40,440 nucleotides of DNA from a virus, in the IMG/VR virus record IMGVR_UViG_3300042516_005598, positions 1 to 40,440 of that record; one strand, written 5' to 3'. The position numbers and the translations under genes were made by a program. Positions 16,761 to 25,147 of the stretch are shown one piece after another. The notes under the pieces are model-generated. The model was not told where the DNA came from and made no database searches. It worked only from the letters and a program-made list of their open reading frames with translations. Position 1 is the stretch's first letter. Every line of letters starts with the position of its first letter.

Positions 16761-18035
16761 ATGGCAGTAGCAAATGGGTATGGAAAAGTAGTAACATCGG
16801 GTTCGGTGTTTATGTATGATACTGGAGATTTTTATAATTCATATAAAGGACAACCTGGTACAAATATAACAACAGGTGTTGGTAGAAACTATAACGGCTA
16901 TAGTAAAACTAATTATGATAACGGTATGTATTTTGAAACAAACGGTTATACAGAAGTAGTTAATATCCCTGCATTGGGGCCTACTACGGTACAAAGTGTA
17001 GAAATTCATAACGAATATTGTGGGTATGGTTGTAATGGTAACTATCAATGCTGCCCAAACCTATTTAACTATACTGGAGGATGGATGAGTTCAATTTGGT
17101 TACCTGGACAAACATATAGTTACCAAATTATATACAAATGCCAATCAGGATATACTCATCCAAATTTTATGTATCATTATGAATATACATCTGGAGAAAG
17201 TTATTTGACTGAATATGGAGTATTTACTACTGATAAGCAAGAATCTTTAGGAGATGGTTGGTACCATGCATGGAATACTTTTACAACTAATGCTTCCGCT
17301 GCAAAAGGATATACTGGTTTATGGTACTATAACTATAATGTAAGTGATAAAGTATCAATAGCAGCAGTAAGTATAACCCCTGGAGACACTATTAGACCCC
17401 CACAACAAATTATCCCCTCAGGAACAACACGTTCTGCTACACAAGGTTTATTACCAATAGTAGGTAATTCTTCTATAAATTTATCTAATGTATCATTTAC
17501 CTCAGATGCTCAAATAGTATTTGACGGAACCGATGATCGAATAGCATTAACTCCATCAACATATGGTATAACAAATCAATTTACTATTGAAGTAGTATGT
17601 TATCCAACTAAGCAAGTTAATGGAATGTTTAATTTTGTAGGACCAAACGGATCAGATAGAGGAATAATGGCTCATTGGCCCTGGAGTAGTGATTATGGAT
17701 ATTTTGATATCACAAATACTTCTGGTGGGTTTTTTAGATGGTATAAAGCAAACGCAGGAATATTAAACGTAAAAGCATTATATCATTTTATTTTAAAACC
17801 TGATGGACAAATGGTAGTAAAACAAAATAATCAAGTAATGACCCCTACAGGAGCGGATACATTTAGCGGAAATGTTTCATTAGGTACAACTAATACAATT
17901 GGAGCTTTTGGTTCTGATGGTACAACAGCTTGGGCTGGTAACATTTATGTATTTAAAATATATAATCGAGCACTTACAGACGCTGAGACAACACAAAACT
18001 ACAATAAATACAAAACACGTTTTAATTTATCATAA
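16761..18035 (+). CDS. LamG-domain lectin-like virion protein (paralogue)
   Basis: A 424-aa paralogue of the protein at 15498. It shares the N-terminal SGSVFMYDTGDFYNSYKGQP, the central TRSATQGLLP(I)xxNxS(I/L)N(L/I)S segment and the C-terminal NYNKYKTRFNLS. The variable part (~35-210) is Tyr-, Asn- and Cys-rich (EYCGYGCNGNYQCC) and unlike its neighbour, which fits exchange of a recognition module on a fixed frame. Residues ~246-424 are LamG-like (IVFDGTDDRIAL, FTIEVVCYPTK, ALYHFILKPDGQ, WAGNIYVFKIYNRALTDAE). It begins 3 nt after the previous stop, so it is in the same transcript. Confidence 0.72.
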   Translation: MAVANGYGKVVTSGSVFMYDTGDFYNSYKGQPGTNITTGVGRNYNGYSKTNYDNGMYFETNGYTEVVNIPALGPTTVQSVEIHNEYCGYGCNGNYQCCPNLFNYTGGWMSSIWLPGQTYSYQIIYKCQSGYTHPNFMYHYEYTSGESYLTEYGVFTTDKQESLGDGWYHAWNTFTTNASAAKGYTGLWYYNYNVSDKVSIAAVSITPGDTIRPPQQIIPSGTTRSATQGLLPIVGNSSINLSNVSFTSDAQIVFDGTDDRIALTPSTYGITNQFTIEVVCYPTKQVNGMFNFVGPNGSDRGIMAHWPWSSDYGYFDITNTSGGFFRWYKANAGILNVKALYHFILKPDGQMVVKQNNQVMTPTGADTFSGNVSLGTTNTIGAFGSDGTTAWAGNIYVFKIYNRALTDAETTQNYNKYKTRFNLS

Positions 18036-18044
18036 TATTTATCA
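18035..18044 (+). promoter_or_regulatory. Late motif variant ATATTTATCA
   Basis: Near copy overlapping the previous stop codon and 3 nt before the ATG at 18048. The very short gap matters for deciding how the motif works. Confidence 0.35.
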
Positions 18045-18047
18045 TAG

Positions 18048-18392
18048 ATGAATACATTTGAAAATAGAAGATGGTTGGTTTTACCTTCAAACCTTACAGG
18101 TTCTATAGACTTTAATCAAGTTTTAGAAGCTAGCCCTGAAACTTTACGCTACAGCGTAGACAAAACAGAAACATTTGTAAAATATGACGTGACTGTAGTA
18201 ACAGCAAGTTACACAGCAAGTTACATTAATGCAGATACTGGTGAAACAGGATCATATATTGTACAAGCAGGAGTTTATGGAAGACCAGATATTTATTCCC
18301 CAGAATATCCTGAATACCATTATCAACCAATGCTAGATTTACTAGCAACACCTTTTTGGACACAACCATTGCCAACAGGCTCAATAGAATAA
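18048..18392 (+). CDS. Small virion-associated protein (114 aa)
   Basis: A 114-aa protein of unknown function. It contains VVTASYTASYINADTGETGSY, which recalls the TASY repeats of the fibres, and a Pro/Tyr-rich segment (RPDIYSPEYPEYHYQP). The N-terminus NRRWLVLPSNLTGSIDFNQV is notable but not recognised. Its stop overlaps the next gene's start region (TAATATG spacing of one base), so it is probably co-translated with the fibre at 18394, perhaps as an adaptor or chaperone. Confidence 0.65.
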   Translation: MNTFENRRWLVLPSNLTGSIDFNQVLEASPETLRYSVDKTETFVKYDVTVVTASYTASYINADTGETGSYIVQAGVYGRPDIYSPEYPEYHYQPMLDLLATPFWTQPLPTGSIE

Positions 18393-18393
18393 T

Positions 18394-20088
18394 ATGGCAG
18401 ATATTTTAATTACACCCGCATCCAGTTTAATGGCTTTTACGAGCTCATTAAATTATAAACAGACTTTAACACAAGAAGCCTCTGGTTCTCTTACATTACT
18501 AGGTTCTGGCTCAACGGGTAGAACCGATTTATTTACCATTAATGGAAATAACGGTACGTTATTTTCTGTATCTGATGACTTATCAAATTCATTATTTTCA
18601 GTTAACACAATTGCAGGTTTACCTGTAATAGAGGCATTTGCAAATAATACTGTTGTAATGGGACAATACGGACAAAACGTATTGGTAGTTACAGGTAGTA
18701 GAGTTGGAATTGGAACAGCTACCCCATCTACAACATTGCATGTCTCTGCAGGAGATAGTTCACGTGTATTATTTGGGCCCAATGCAACGTGGGGAGCTTA
18801 TTTATATGTAGGAGCTAGCCCAAATATAACTAGCAATACTGTTGCCCAAGTTATTTCTACAAATGGTAACTTGCATTTAGATTCTGGGACTAGTCAAAAT
18901 ACATATATAAATGGATATTCTCAAACTAATACCTTTATAAACCCTGAAGGAGGTAGTGTAAGCATTGGTACCTATGATAACCCAGGAGCAAGATTACAAG
19001 TAAATACTTCATCAGATGTAGTAGCAATATTTAAACGAACTGCTAATGGTGCCTCAGGTATACAATTTACTAATGCCGGCTCTAATAACTCTACTTTATA
19101 TGGGGGGTACGATTCATATGCTTTAAGATATTTCTATAATACAAATGAATATCTTACTATGGATACCTCAGGTAATTTAGGTATTGGTACTACCAGCCCA
19201 TCATATAAATTACATGTTAATACTACTTCAGCCGTTGCTGATATGATTGGCATGACCAATGGAACACAAACATTAACTCTTGGTGTAAACAATAGTGCTG
19301 GTGGTTCATTCTTATTTGAAAATGGTAATAATGCATTACGATTTGGTACAAATGGTAGTGAAAGAATGCGCATTACAAATGGTGGTAACGTAGGTATTGG
19401 TACTACTAGCCCCGCAACAAAACTTGATGTAAATGGAGGAATTAAAGCAACTACAATACAACTTACAAGTGGTGCTGCTGATGGATATGTTTTAACTTCC
19501 GATAGTAGTGGTAATGGTTCATGGCAAGCAGCTAGTGGTGGGGGTGGAGGTTTGCATATTTTAACTACACCTATTTCTGGATGGTTATATACAAACTTGA
19601 TTACTAATAATTATACATCTCCTATTCAAGCTAATACAGCATTCGATTTTGTTGATTTTAGTTTGTTTCTCCCTGCTAATAATATTAGAGCTACTGAATT
19701 ATCTTTATATGTTTCTACTGCAGCAGCAACTACTACAAATGTAAAAATTGTTGTTTTTACAGATGAAGATTATGGTTATCCAAGAACTAAAATAATTGAA
19801 TCAACTTCAATGAGTGCTAATACTACAGGCCTAAAAACTTTTGTAACAACTTATACATTTGAAGCTGGTAAAAAATATTGGTTAGGATATACAGTAGATA
19901 CTGACGATGCAACATTAAGATTGACTGGAATAACTGGAAATACTTTATATACAAGAAATGGAAATGCATTTATAACTCAAAATGGTATGTATTTTTCTGC
20001 ACCATATAATTCTATCCCAACAACAAATACAAATGCATTAACCAAAACTAATTTAAATGCAGCACAAATACTTTTAACCTCAGCATAA
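18394..20088 (+). CDS. Tail fibre with beta-sandwich tip
   Basis: A 564-aa fibre of the NVGIGTTSP family. Residues ~20-100 contain LTQEASGSLTLLGSGSTG and FSVNTIAGLPVIEAF, the module that links fibre stalks in this array. Four NVGIGTTSP-like repeats follow (~107-345), the third and fourth flanking a SERMRITNGG segment. After a Ser/Gly hinge (ASGGGGG, ~385) the last ~175 residues form a separate domain: LYTNLITNNYTSPIQANT, LFLPANNIRATELSLYV, VKIVVFTDEDYGYPRT, YTFEAGKKYWLGYTVDTDD. This looks like a jelly-roll beta-sandwich and differs from the tips of the other fibres, so it is the probable receptor-binding end. Confidence 0.77.
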   Translation: MADILITPASSLMAFTSSLNYKQTLTQEASGSLTLLGSGSTGRTDLFTINGNNGTLFSVSDDLSNSLFSVNTIAGLPVIEAFANNTVVMGQYGQNVLVVTGSRVGIGTATPSTTLHVSAGDSSRVLFGPNATWGAYLYVGASPNITSNTVAQVISTNGNLHLDSGTSQNTYINGYSQTNTFINPEGGSVSIGTYDNPGARLQVNTSSDVVAIFKRTANGASGIQFTNAGSNNSTLYGGYDSYALRYFYNTNEYLTMDTSGNLGIGTTSPSYKLHVNTTSAVADMIGMTNGTQTLTLGVNNSAGGSFLFENGNNALRFGTNGSERMRITNGGNVGIGTTSPATKLDVNGGIKATTIQLTSGAADGYVLTSDSSGNGSWQAASGGGGGLHILTTPISGWLYTNLITNNYTSPIQANTAFDFVDFSLFLPANNIRATELSLYVSTAAATTTNVKIVVFTDEDYGYPRTKIIESTSMSANTTGLKTFVTTYTFEAGKKYWLGYTVDTDDATLRLTGITGNTLYTRNGNAFITQNGMYFSAPYNSIPTTNTNALTKTNLNAAQILLTSA

Positions 20089-20089
20089 T

Positions 20090-20254
20090 ATGGCACAAGT
20101 AAGAAAGGAAATTTACGACGAGAATGGATTAATTAAAGTTAAATTCATTGAAATGGATGAACCATCTGTTGAAGAACAAATTGCTCAAAAGCAAGAACAA
20201 CTTTTACAAATCTATGAAGAAATACAACTTCTTCAACAGTCACAAAATACTTAA
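20090..20254 (+). CDS. Small coiled-coil protein (54 aa)
   Basis: A 54-aa protein starting MAQVRKEIYDENGLIKVKF and continuing as a Gln/Glu-rich helix (EEQIAQKQEQLLQIYEEIQ) likely to form a coiled coil. It starts one base after the stop of the fibre at 18394, in the TAATATGG context used by its neighbours, which supports it as a real gene. Function unknown; it may be a fibre accessory protein. Confidence 0.65.
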   Translation: MAQVRKEIYDENGLIKVKFIEMDEPSVEEQIAQKQEQLLQIYEEIQLLQQSQNT

Positions 20255-20282
20255 AAATATTTAACTAGAAACAAAAATTCAT

Positions 20283-20292
20283 ATATTTATAA
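20283..20292 (+). promoter_or_regulatory. Late motif ATATTTATAA
   Basis: Exact copy followed by ACAAATAAAAA, 20 nt before the ATG at 20313. Confidence 0.45.
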
Positions 20293-20312
20293 ACAAATAA
20301 AAACATTTAACA

Positions 20313-20645
20313 ATGGCTTTACAAGTAACAGGATCTTTTAGACTATCAAACGGTACATATGCCGTTAACCCGGAAATTTTAATGTGCCCAAATCTTCCAT
20401 ACCGCGATGTATTGAATCTCCAAGCACAAGTAGTACTAGTAACTTCAGGAAGTGCTCCAATGCCTACTCCAATGGGTGCAAGCTACTACACAGTAGATAA
20501 TATTTACTACAACAACATGAACTTAGATATTCTACCAACTTCATCAATGGAAAACCCATATGCTGCATTGATTAATTCACTTGATCAATATGTAAAAACA
20601 GATTTGGAAGAAAAACAACCAGATTGTATTTACAATATCGCTTAA
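20313..20645 (+). CDS. Unknown structural-region protein (110 aa)
   Basis: A 110-aa protein, MALQVTGSFRLSNGTYAVNP at the start, with no recognised domain. It has the fibre-like VTGSF opening but no repeats, and ends in an acidic/charged segment (QYVKTDLEEKQPDCIYNIA). It has its own late motif and is followed by a terminator-like hairpin, so it is probably a highly expressed single-gene unit, possibly a minor virion protein. Confidence 0.65.
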   Translation: MALQVTGSFRLSNGTYAVNPEILMCPNLPYRDVLNLQAQVVLVTSGSAPMPTPMGASYYTVDNIYYNNMNLDILPTSSMENPYAALINSLDQYVKTDLEEKQPDCIYNIA

Positions 20646-20673
20646 GATATTTTAAATTTCTTGAAAAAATATT

Positions 20674-20698
20674 AGGCCCCTTAAAGGGGCCTTATTAT
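20674..20698 (+). terminator. Probable terminator hairpin
   Basis: Stem AGGCCCC / GGGGCCT with loop TTAAA, followed by TATTATAA. The stem is strong but the tail is only partly T-rich. Confidence 0.6.
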
Positions 20699-20731
20699 AA
20701 TATAGTTAATAAACCTTAATAAATTAAATTT

Positions 20732-20995
20732 ATGTCAATCGTTTCAGAAAAAAAGTTCCTAACAGAAGAAGAACAAGCAACTTTAAAAGAAATTCAATCA
20801 AACACTCGTGCTCTAGTTGTTGAGCTTGGTGAAATTGAATTAGTTAAACTCCAAGTAGAAAAACGTCACGAAGGTGCTAAAACATTTTTAGCAGAACTAG
20901 GAGAAAAAGAAAAAGAATTTACCCAAAAGGTATTTGAAACCTATGGTAAATGCACAATCGACCCAGAAACGGGTGAGATTACATCTGCAGAGTAA
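20732..20995 (+). CDS. Small coiled-coil protein (87 aa)
   Basis: An 87-aa, mostly helical, charged protein (LTEEEQATLKEIQSNTRALV, VEKRHEGAKTFLAELGEKEK) with a C-terminal CTIDPETGEITSAE. It lacks a signal peptide and membrane segments. It lies between a terminator hairpin and the sheath genes and has no copy of the late motif directly upstream. Proteins of this size and shape are frequent in T4-like phages of Bacteroidota, but I do not know a function. Confidence 0.65.
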   Translation: MSIVSEKKFLTEEEQATLKEIQSNTRALVVELGEIELVKLQVEKRHEGAKTFLAELGEKEKEFTQKVFETYGKCTIDPETGEITSAE

Positions 20996-21013
20996 TCTAG
21001 GTTAAAATACACC

Positions 21014-21023
21014 ATATTTATAA
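21014..21023 (+). promoter_or_regulatory. Late motif ATATTTATAA
   Basis: Exact copy followed by TAAAATAAA, 17 nt before the ATG of the first sheath gene. Confidence 0.45.
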
Positions 21024-21040
21024 TAAAATAAATCATTACA

Positions 21041-22783
21041 ATGGCAGAAACAATTGTATCACCTGGTGTATTAGCAATAGAGAACGATCAATCATTTGTA
21101 ACTCAACAGCCTGTACAAGCAGGAGCCGCTATAATAGGCCCAACAGTAAAAGGTAAAGTAGGAATCCCTACTCTAGTAACTTCATACAGTGATTATTTAA
21201 ATAAGTTTGGTGCTACTTTCCTTAGTGGAAGTAACACCTATACTTATTTTACTTCAATTGCTGCTTACAACTATTTCAATAATGGTGGTCCTTCACTTTT
21301 AGTAACTCGTGTAGTAACAGGTTCATTTACTTCTGCTACTTCATCATTTATTTCATCTTCTGCACATGGTGCAGGTGCTCCTTATAATACTAGTCCATTT
21401 GAATTGGCCACTATTTCTAAAGGAGAAATTATGAATAGTGCTGGCCCTACAGGTTCAGTAGGTACTTTATTAAGTGGCTCATCAGATAATTTTAGATGGC
21501 AAATTACAAATGCTAATACTAGCTCAGGTACATTTACTTTATTGCTTCGTCAAGGTAATGATAGCACAGTATTTCCTTCAATTGTAGAAACTTGGGGTCC
21601 ATTATCACTTGACCCATATTCATCAAACTACATTGAAAAGGTAATTGGTAATCAAGTTGAAAATATAGCTGTTGATGCTGGTGAATATTATATCCAAACA
21701 TCTGGAAGCTACGTCAATAATTCAGCTTATATTTACGTTAAATCTGTTAGTCAACCTACTCCAAATTATTTTGATAATGTAGGAAACCCAAAACCACAAT
21801 ATACAGGTTCAATTCCCAACAATGCAAGTGGTTCATTTGGTGCAGCTACCGGAAAATTATTTCATGGTGGTAACAACAAATACTACGAACAAATCACTTC
21901 AGGAGATAATATTCAAGGAATACCTGCAAGTGCATATACTGAATCTATTTCTTTATTAGCAAATAAAGATGCATTTAACTATAATCTTTTAATTGCCCCT
22001 GGATTAATGTCTGATATAGCAGGCGGAGCACCAGGAGCAATCACTTCTATGATTTCAGTTGCCCAAAATAGAGGCGACATGATGGTAGTATTTGATTCCT
22101 CAAAATATAATACCCCAATTAGTACCGTACTTACTAATACTTCAGGATATGATACTTCATATGCTGCTACTTATTGGCCTTGGGTTAAAACAATAGATCC
22201 AAGTACTGCAAACCAAGTTTGGGTACCTGTTTCTACTTTAATTCCTGGAGTGTATGCGTTTAATGATAATGTTGCTGCTCCTTGGTTTGCACCTGCAGGT
22301 ATAAATAGAGGTATTATTACAGTAGCAACTCAAGCTGAACGTGTATTGACTCAAGGAAACAGAGATACATTATACCAATCAAATATTAACCCAATTTCTA
22401 CAGTTCCTAATTCAGGTATAGTAGTATTTGGACAAAAAACACTCCAAAAAAGACAAAGCTCTTTAGATCGTATTAATGTACGTCGTTTATTGATTGAACT
22501 TAAAGGATATATTACTCAAGTAGCTGATACGTTTGTGTTTGAACAAAATAATGCTGTTACAAGAAATAATTTCTTAGCTATTATCAATCCATACTTATCA
22601 TCTGTTCAACAACAACAAGGTTTAACTTCATTTAGAGTGATAATGGATGAATCAAATAACCCACCTTCAGTTGTAGATAATAACCAAATGGTAGGCCAAA
22701 TTTATTTACAACCTACTAGAACAGCTGAATTTATTGTGCTTGATTTCAATATATTACCTACTGGTGCAACATTTCCTGCTTAA
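21041..22783 (+). CDS. Tail sheath protein, copy 1 (gp18-like)
   Basis: A 580-aa contractile tail sheath subunit. The N-terminus SPGVLAIENDQSFVTQQPVQ plus AAIIGPTVKG, the YSDYLNKFGATF segment, YTYFTSIAAYNYFNNGG and LLVTRVVTG, and the C-terminus GQIYLQPTRTAEFIVLDFN, ending LPTGATFPA, are typical of the T4 gp18 family. Central landmarks are YAATYWPWVKTIDPST and WFAPAGINRGII, then LYQSNINPISTVPNSGIVVFGQKTL and RINVRRLLIELKG. T4 gp18 is 659 aa, so this is somewhat shorter. The sheath surrounds the tube and contracts on infection. A second sheath gene follows directly. Confidence 0.93.
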   Translation: MAETIVSPGVLAIENDQSFVTQQPVQAGAAIIGPTVKGKVGIPTLVTSYSDYLNKFGATFLSGSNTYTYFTSIAAYNYFNNGGPSLLVTRVVTGSFTSATSSFISSSAHGAGAPYNTSPFELATISKGEIMNSAGPTGSVGTLLSGSSDNFRWQITNANTSSGTFTLLLRQGNDSTVFPSIVETWGPLSLDPYSSNYIEKVIGNQVENIAVDAGEYYIQTSGSYVNNSAYIYVKSVSQPTPNYFDNVGNPKPQYTGSIPNNASGSFGAATGKLFHGGNNKYYEQITSGDNIQGIPASAYTESISLLANKDAFNYNLLIAPGLMSDIAGGAPGAITSMISVAQNRGDMMVVFDSSKYNTPISTVLTNTSGYDTSYAATYWPWVKTIDPSTANQVWVPVSTLIPGVYAFNDNVAAPWFAPAGINRGIITVATQAERVLTQGNRDTLYQSNINPISTVPNSGIVVFGQKTLQKRQSSLDRINVRRLLIELKGYITQVADTFVFEQNNAVTRNNFLAIINPYLSSVQQQQGLTSFRVIMDESNNPPSVVDNNQMVGQIYLQPTRTAEFIVLDFNILPTGATFPA

Positions 22784-22807
22784 TAGCATATTTTAAGGGG
22801 GTCTTAG

Positions 22808-22817
22808 ATATTTATAA
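22808..22817 (+). promoter_or_regulatory. Late motif ATATTTATAA
   Basis: Exact copy followed by TAAAAAAA, 12 nt before the ATG of the second sheath gene, which suggests the two sheath genes can be expressed separately. Confidence 0.45.
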
Positions 22818-22829
22818 TAAAAAAATACG

Positions 22830-24539
22830 ATGGCAAATTTCACAACTTCTCCTGGAGTAGCAATTAGCGAAATAGACAACACTTTCTTAACTGGACAACC
22901 AGTACAAGCAGGTGCTGCTATTATAGGTCCTACAGTTAAAGGTCCTGTTGAAAAACCAACACTTGTAACAACTTATTCAGATTTCGTAACGATATTTGGA
23001 GATACTTTTATCAGTGGTGGTAATTCTTATTCTTACTTAACTTCAATTGCTGCTTACAATTATTTTAATTATGGAGGAACTTCATTATTAGTTGCTCGTG
23101 TAGTAACTGGTTCTTACACATCCGCAATTAGTACTACAATTCCTAACTACATATCCTCTAGTTCATCTTCATTCTCTTTAGAAACTATTTCTGAAGGAAC
23201 TATTATGAACAACTCAGGATCTATAGTTTCAGGCTCATTGATTTCAGGATCAACTGACAACATTCGTTGGGAAATTACAAATTCAAATACTGGATCAGGT
23301 ACATTTAATGTATTAATTAGACGTGGTAATGATACAACTAATAATAAAGTTGTATTAGAGGCATGGAACAATTTGACATTAGATCCAAATTCAAGTCGTT
23401 ATATTTCTAAAGTAATAGGTGATCAAAAATTAAATTATAGTTCTGCTAATAATCAAATGGAATTATCTGGAAGTTATCCAAATAATTCAAAATATGTTCG
23501 TGTAAAAGCAGTAACAAACCCAACACCAAACTACTTTGATTCAAATGGTGTTGCAGTAAATGCATACACAGCTTCTATCCCATTAAATGGTAGTGGTTCA
23601 GCAGGTGGTTCATTTTATAATGCTACAGGTACTGCAAGTGGATCTATTAAACTATACGATGAAATTGGTGATAATACACAAGGATTAGTTGGTGCTAACT
23701 ATAATAACATGATTACTTTACTTGGTAATCCTGAAGCATATCAATTCAATGTATTATTTACTCCTGGTTTATTAAATGATAAACATACAGCTCAAGTTAC
23801 AAATATTATTACTAACACAATTGCAAGAGGTGATAGTATGTATGTAATGGATTTAGGAGTATATGGTAGTTCCCTTACAGAAGCAGTAACACAAGCTCAA
23901 ACTCGTGATACTTCATATGCTGCAACATATTGGCCTTGGGTTCGTATCATTGACCCATCAACAGGAAAACATGTTTGGGTTCCAGCTTCAACAGTAATCC
24001 CAGGTGTATATGCATTTAACGATAAAGTAGCCGCTCCTTGGTTTGCACCAGCAGGTATAAACCGCGGTGGATTAAGCACAGTTCTTCAAGCTGAATTGAA
24101 ATTGACGCAAGGTAACAGAGATACTTTATATGCGAATAATATCAACCCAATTGCAACACTACCCAAACAAGGTGTTGTAGTGTATGGTCAGAAAACATTA
24201 CAAAAAGCTCAATCTGCTCTTGATCGTGTAAACGTACGTCGTTTAATGATTGAATTGAAATCATACATTCGTCAAATTGCAGATACAGTAGTATTTGAAC
24301 AAAACACAATTGCAACTAGAAATTCATTTATCGCAAGAGTTACTCCATTCTTAGAAGGAATCCAACAAAAACAAGGATTATATGCTTATAAAGTTGTTAT
24401 GGATGATACAAATAATGGCCCAGCAGTAATTGATCAAAACCAATTAGTAGGTCAAATTTATATCCAACCAACACGCACAGCTGAATTTATTTCCCTAGAT
24501 TTCATCTTAATGCCTACAGGAGCTGAATTCCCAGGATAA
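22830..24539 (+). CDS. Tail sheath protein, copy 2 (gp18-like)
   Basis: A 569-aa paralogue of the preceding protein, colinear along its length. Matching landmarks are SPGVAISEIDNTFLTGQPVQ, YLTSIAAYNYFNYGG, YAATYWPWVRIIDPSTGKH, WFAPAGINRGGL, LYANNINPIATLP, RVNVRRLMIELKSYIRQIAD and GQIYIQPTRTAEFISLDFI, ending LMPTGAEFPG. The core and C-terminal domain are well conserved, while residues ~95-280 (the exposed outer domain in gp18) diverge. Both copies look intact, so either both build the sheath or they are used in different parts or variants of it. Confidence 0.93.
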   Translation: MANFTTSPGVAISEIDNTFLTGQPVQAGAAIIGPTVKGPVEKPTLVTTYSDFVTIFGDTFISGGNSYSYLTSIAAYNYFNYGGTSLLVARVVTGSYTSAISTTIPNYISSSSSSFSLETISEGTIMNNSGSIVSGSLISGSTDNIRWEITNSNTGSGTFNVLIRRGNDTTNNKVVLEAWNNLTLDPNSSRYISKVIGDQKLNYSSANNQMELSGSYPNNSKYVRVKAVTNPTPNYFDSNGVAVNAYTASIPLNGSGSAGGSFYNATGTASGSIKLYDEIGDNTQGLVGANYNNMITLLGNPEAYQFNVLFTPGLLNDKHTAQVTNIITNTIARGDSMYVMDLGVYGSSLTEAVTQAQTRDTSYAATYWPWVRIIDPSTGKHVWVPASTVIPGVYAFNDKVAAPWFAPAGINRGGLSTVLQAELKLTQGNRDTLYANNINPIATLPKQGVVVYGQKTLQKAQSALDRVNVRRLMIELKSYIRQIADTVVFEQNTIATRNSFIARVTPFLEGIQQKQGLYAYKVVMDDTNNGPAVIDQNQLVGQIYIQPTRTAEFISLDFILMPTGAEFPG

Positions 24540-24554
24540 AAATTGAAAAATTAG

Positions 24555-24564
24555 ATATTTATAA
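24555..24564 (+). promoter_or_regulatory. Late motif ATATTTATAA
   Basis: Exact copy followed by TAAAATTAAAA, 21 nt before the ATG of the tube gene. Confidence 0.45.
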
Positions 24565-24585
24565 TAAAATTAAAATAGAAAACAA

Positions 24586-25074
24586 ATGGCAATTTTAAAT
24601 CCAAACGAAATATTTTTCACAGCGTTTGAACCTAAACAAACCAACCGTTTTATCCTTTATATGGATGGTGTTCCATCATATTTGGTAAAAGGAGTAAGCG
24701 CAGTATCTTTATCACAAACAGCTGTTGCTCTTAATCACATCAACGTTCAACGTTATGTAAAAGGAAAAACAATTTGGAATACAATTTCATTCACATTATA
24801 TGATGCAATTACACCTTCTGGTGCTCAAGCAGTAATGGAATGGGTACGTTTAGGTCACGAATCAGTAACAGGCCGTGATGGTTATTCAGATTTTTATAAG
24901 AAAGACATTACGTTTAATGTTATCGGACCTGTAGGTGATATCGTTTCTGAATGGATTATTAAAGGAGCCGTTATTACAAGTGCTAACTTCGGTGATTATA
25001 GCTGGGATGATGACGGAACTATAGTAGGACTTACTGTTGAAGTACAACCTGACTACTGTATCTTGAACTACTAA
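24586..25074 (+). CDS. Tail tube protein (gp19-like)
   Basis: A 162-aa tail tube monomer, the usual size for T4 gp19 (163 aa). It contains FEPKQTNRFILYMDGVPSYL, WNTISFTLYDAITPSGAQAV, MEWVRLGHESVTGRDGYSDF and KKDITFNVIGPVGDIVSEW, and ends VQPDYCILNY, all in the gp19 order. It forms the inner tube through which DNA passes. It follows the sheath genes and is closed by a strong terminator, consistent with high-level late expression. Confidence 0.92.
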   Translation: MAILNPNEIFFTAFEPKQTNRFILYMDGVPSYLVKGVSAVSLSQTAVALNHINVQRYVKGKTIWNTISFTLYDAITPSGAQAVMEWVRLGHESVTGRDGYSDFYKKDITFNVIGPVGDIVSEWIIKGAVITSANFGDYSWDDDGTIVGLTVEVQPDYCILNY

Positions 25075-25098
25075 GAACAAAACAACAAAATATATAAG

Positions 25099-25131
25099 AG
25101 CTCCAAAGAAATTTGGAGCTTTTATTTTCTT
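25099..25131 (+). terminator. Rho-independent terminator
   Basis: Perfect 9-bp stem AGCTCCAAA / TTTGGAGCT with GAAA loop (25108-25111), then TTTATTTTCTT. It separates the sheath/tube genes from the secreted protein gene. Confidence 0.88.
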
Positions 25132-25147
25132 TCAATATATTAGATTT

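Larger units (their letters stand above)
6836..19415 (+). repeat. Dispersed coding repeat (NVGIGTTSP cassette)
   Basis: A near-identical DNA segment, core GTAGGTATTGGTACTACTAG, recurs in three fibre genes (5243, 10454 and 18394). Close copies are at about 7352, 9827, 11192, 12380, 12818 and 19390; in protein there are about 27 repeats in total. Their DNA identity is higher than the protein needs, so they could serve as sites for recombination between fibres. Confidence 0.7.
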
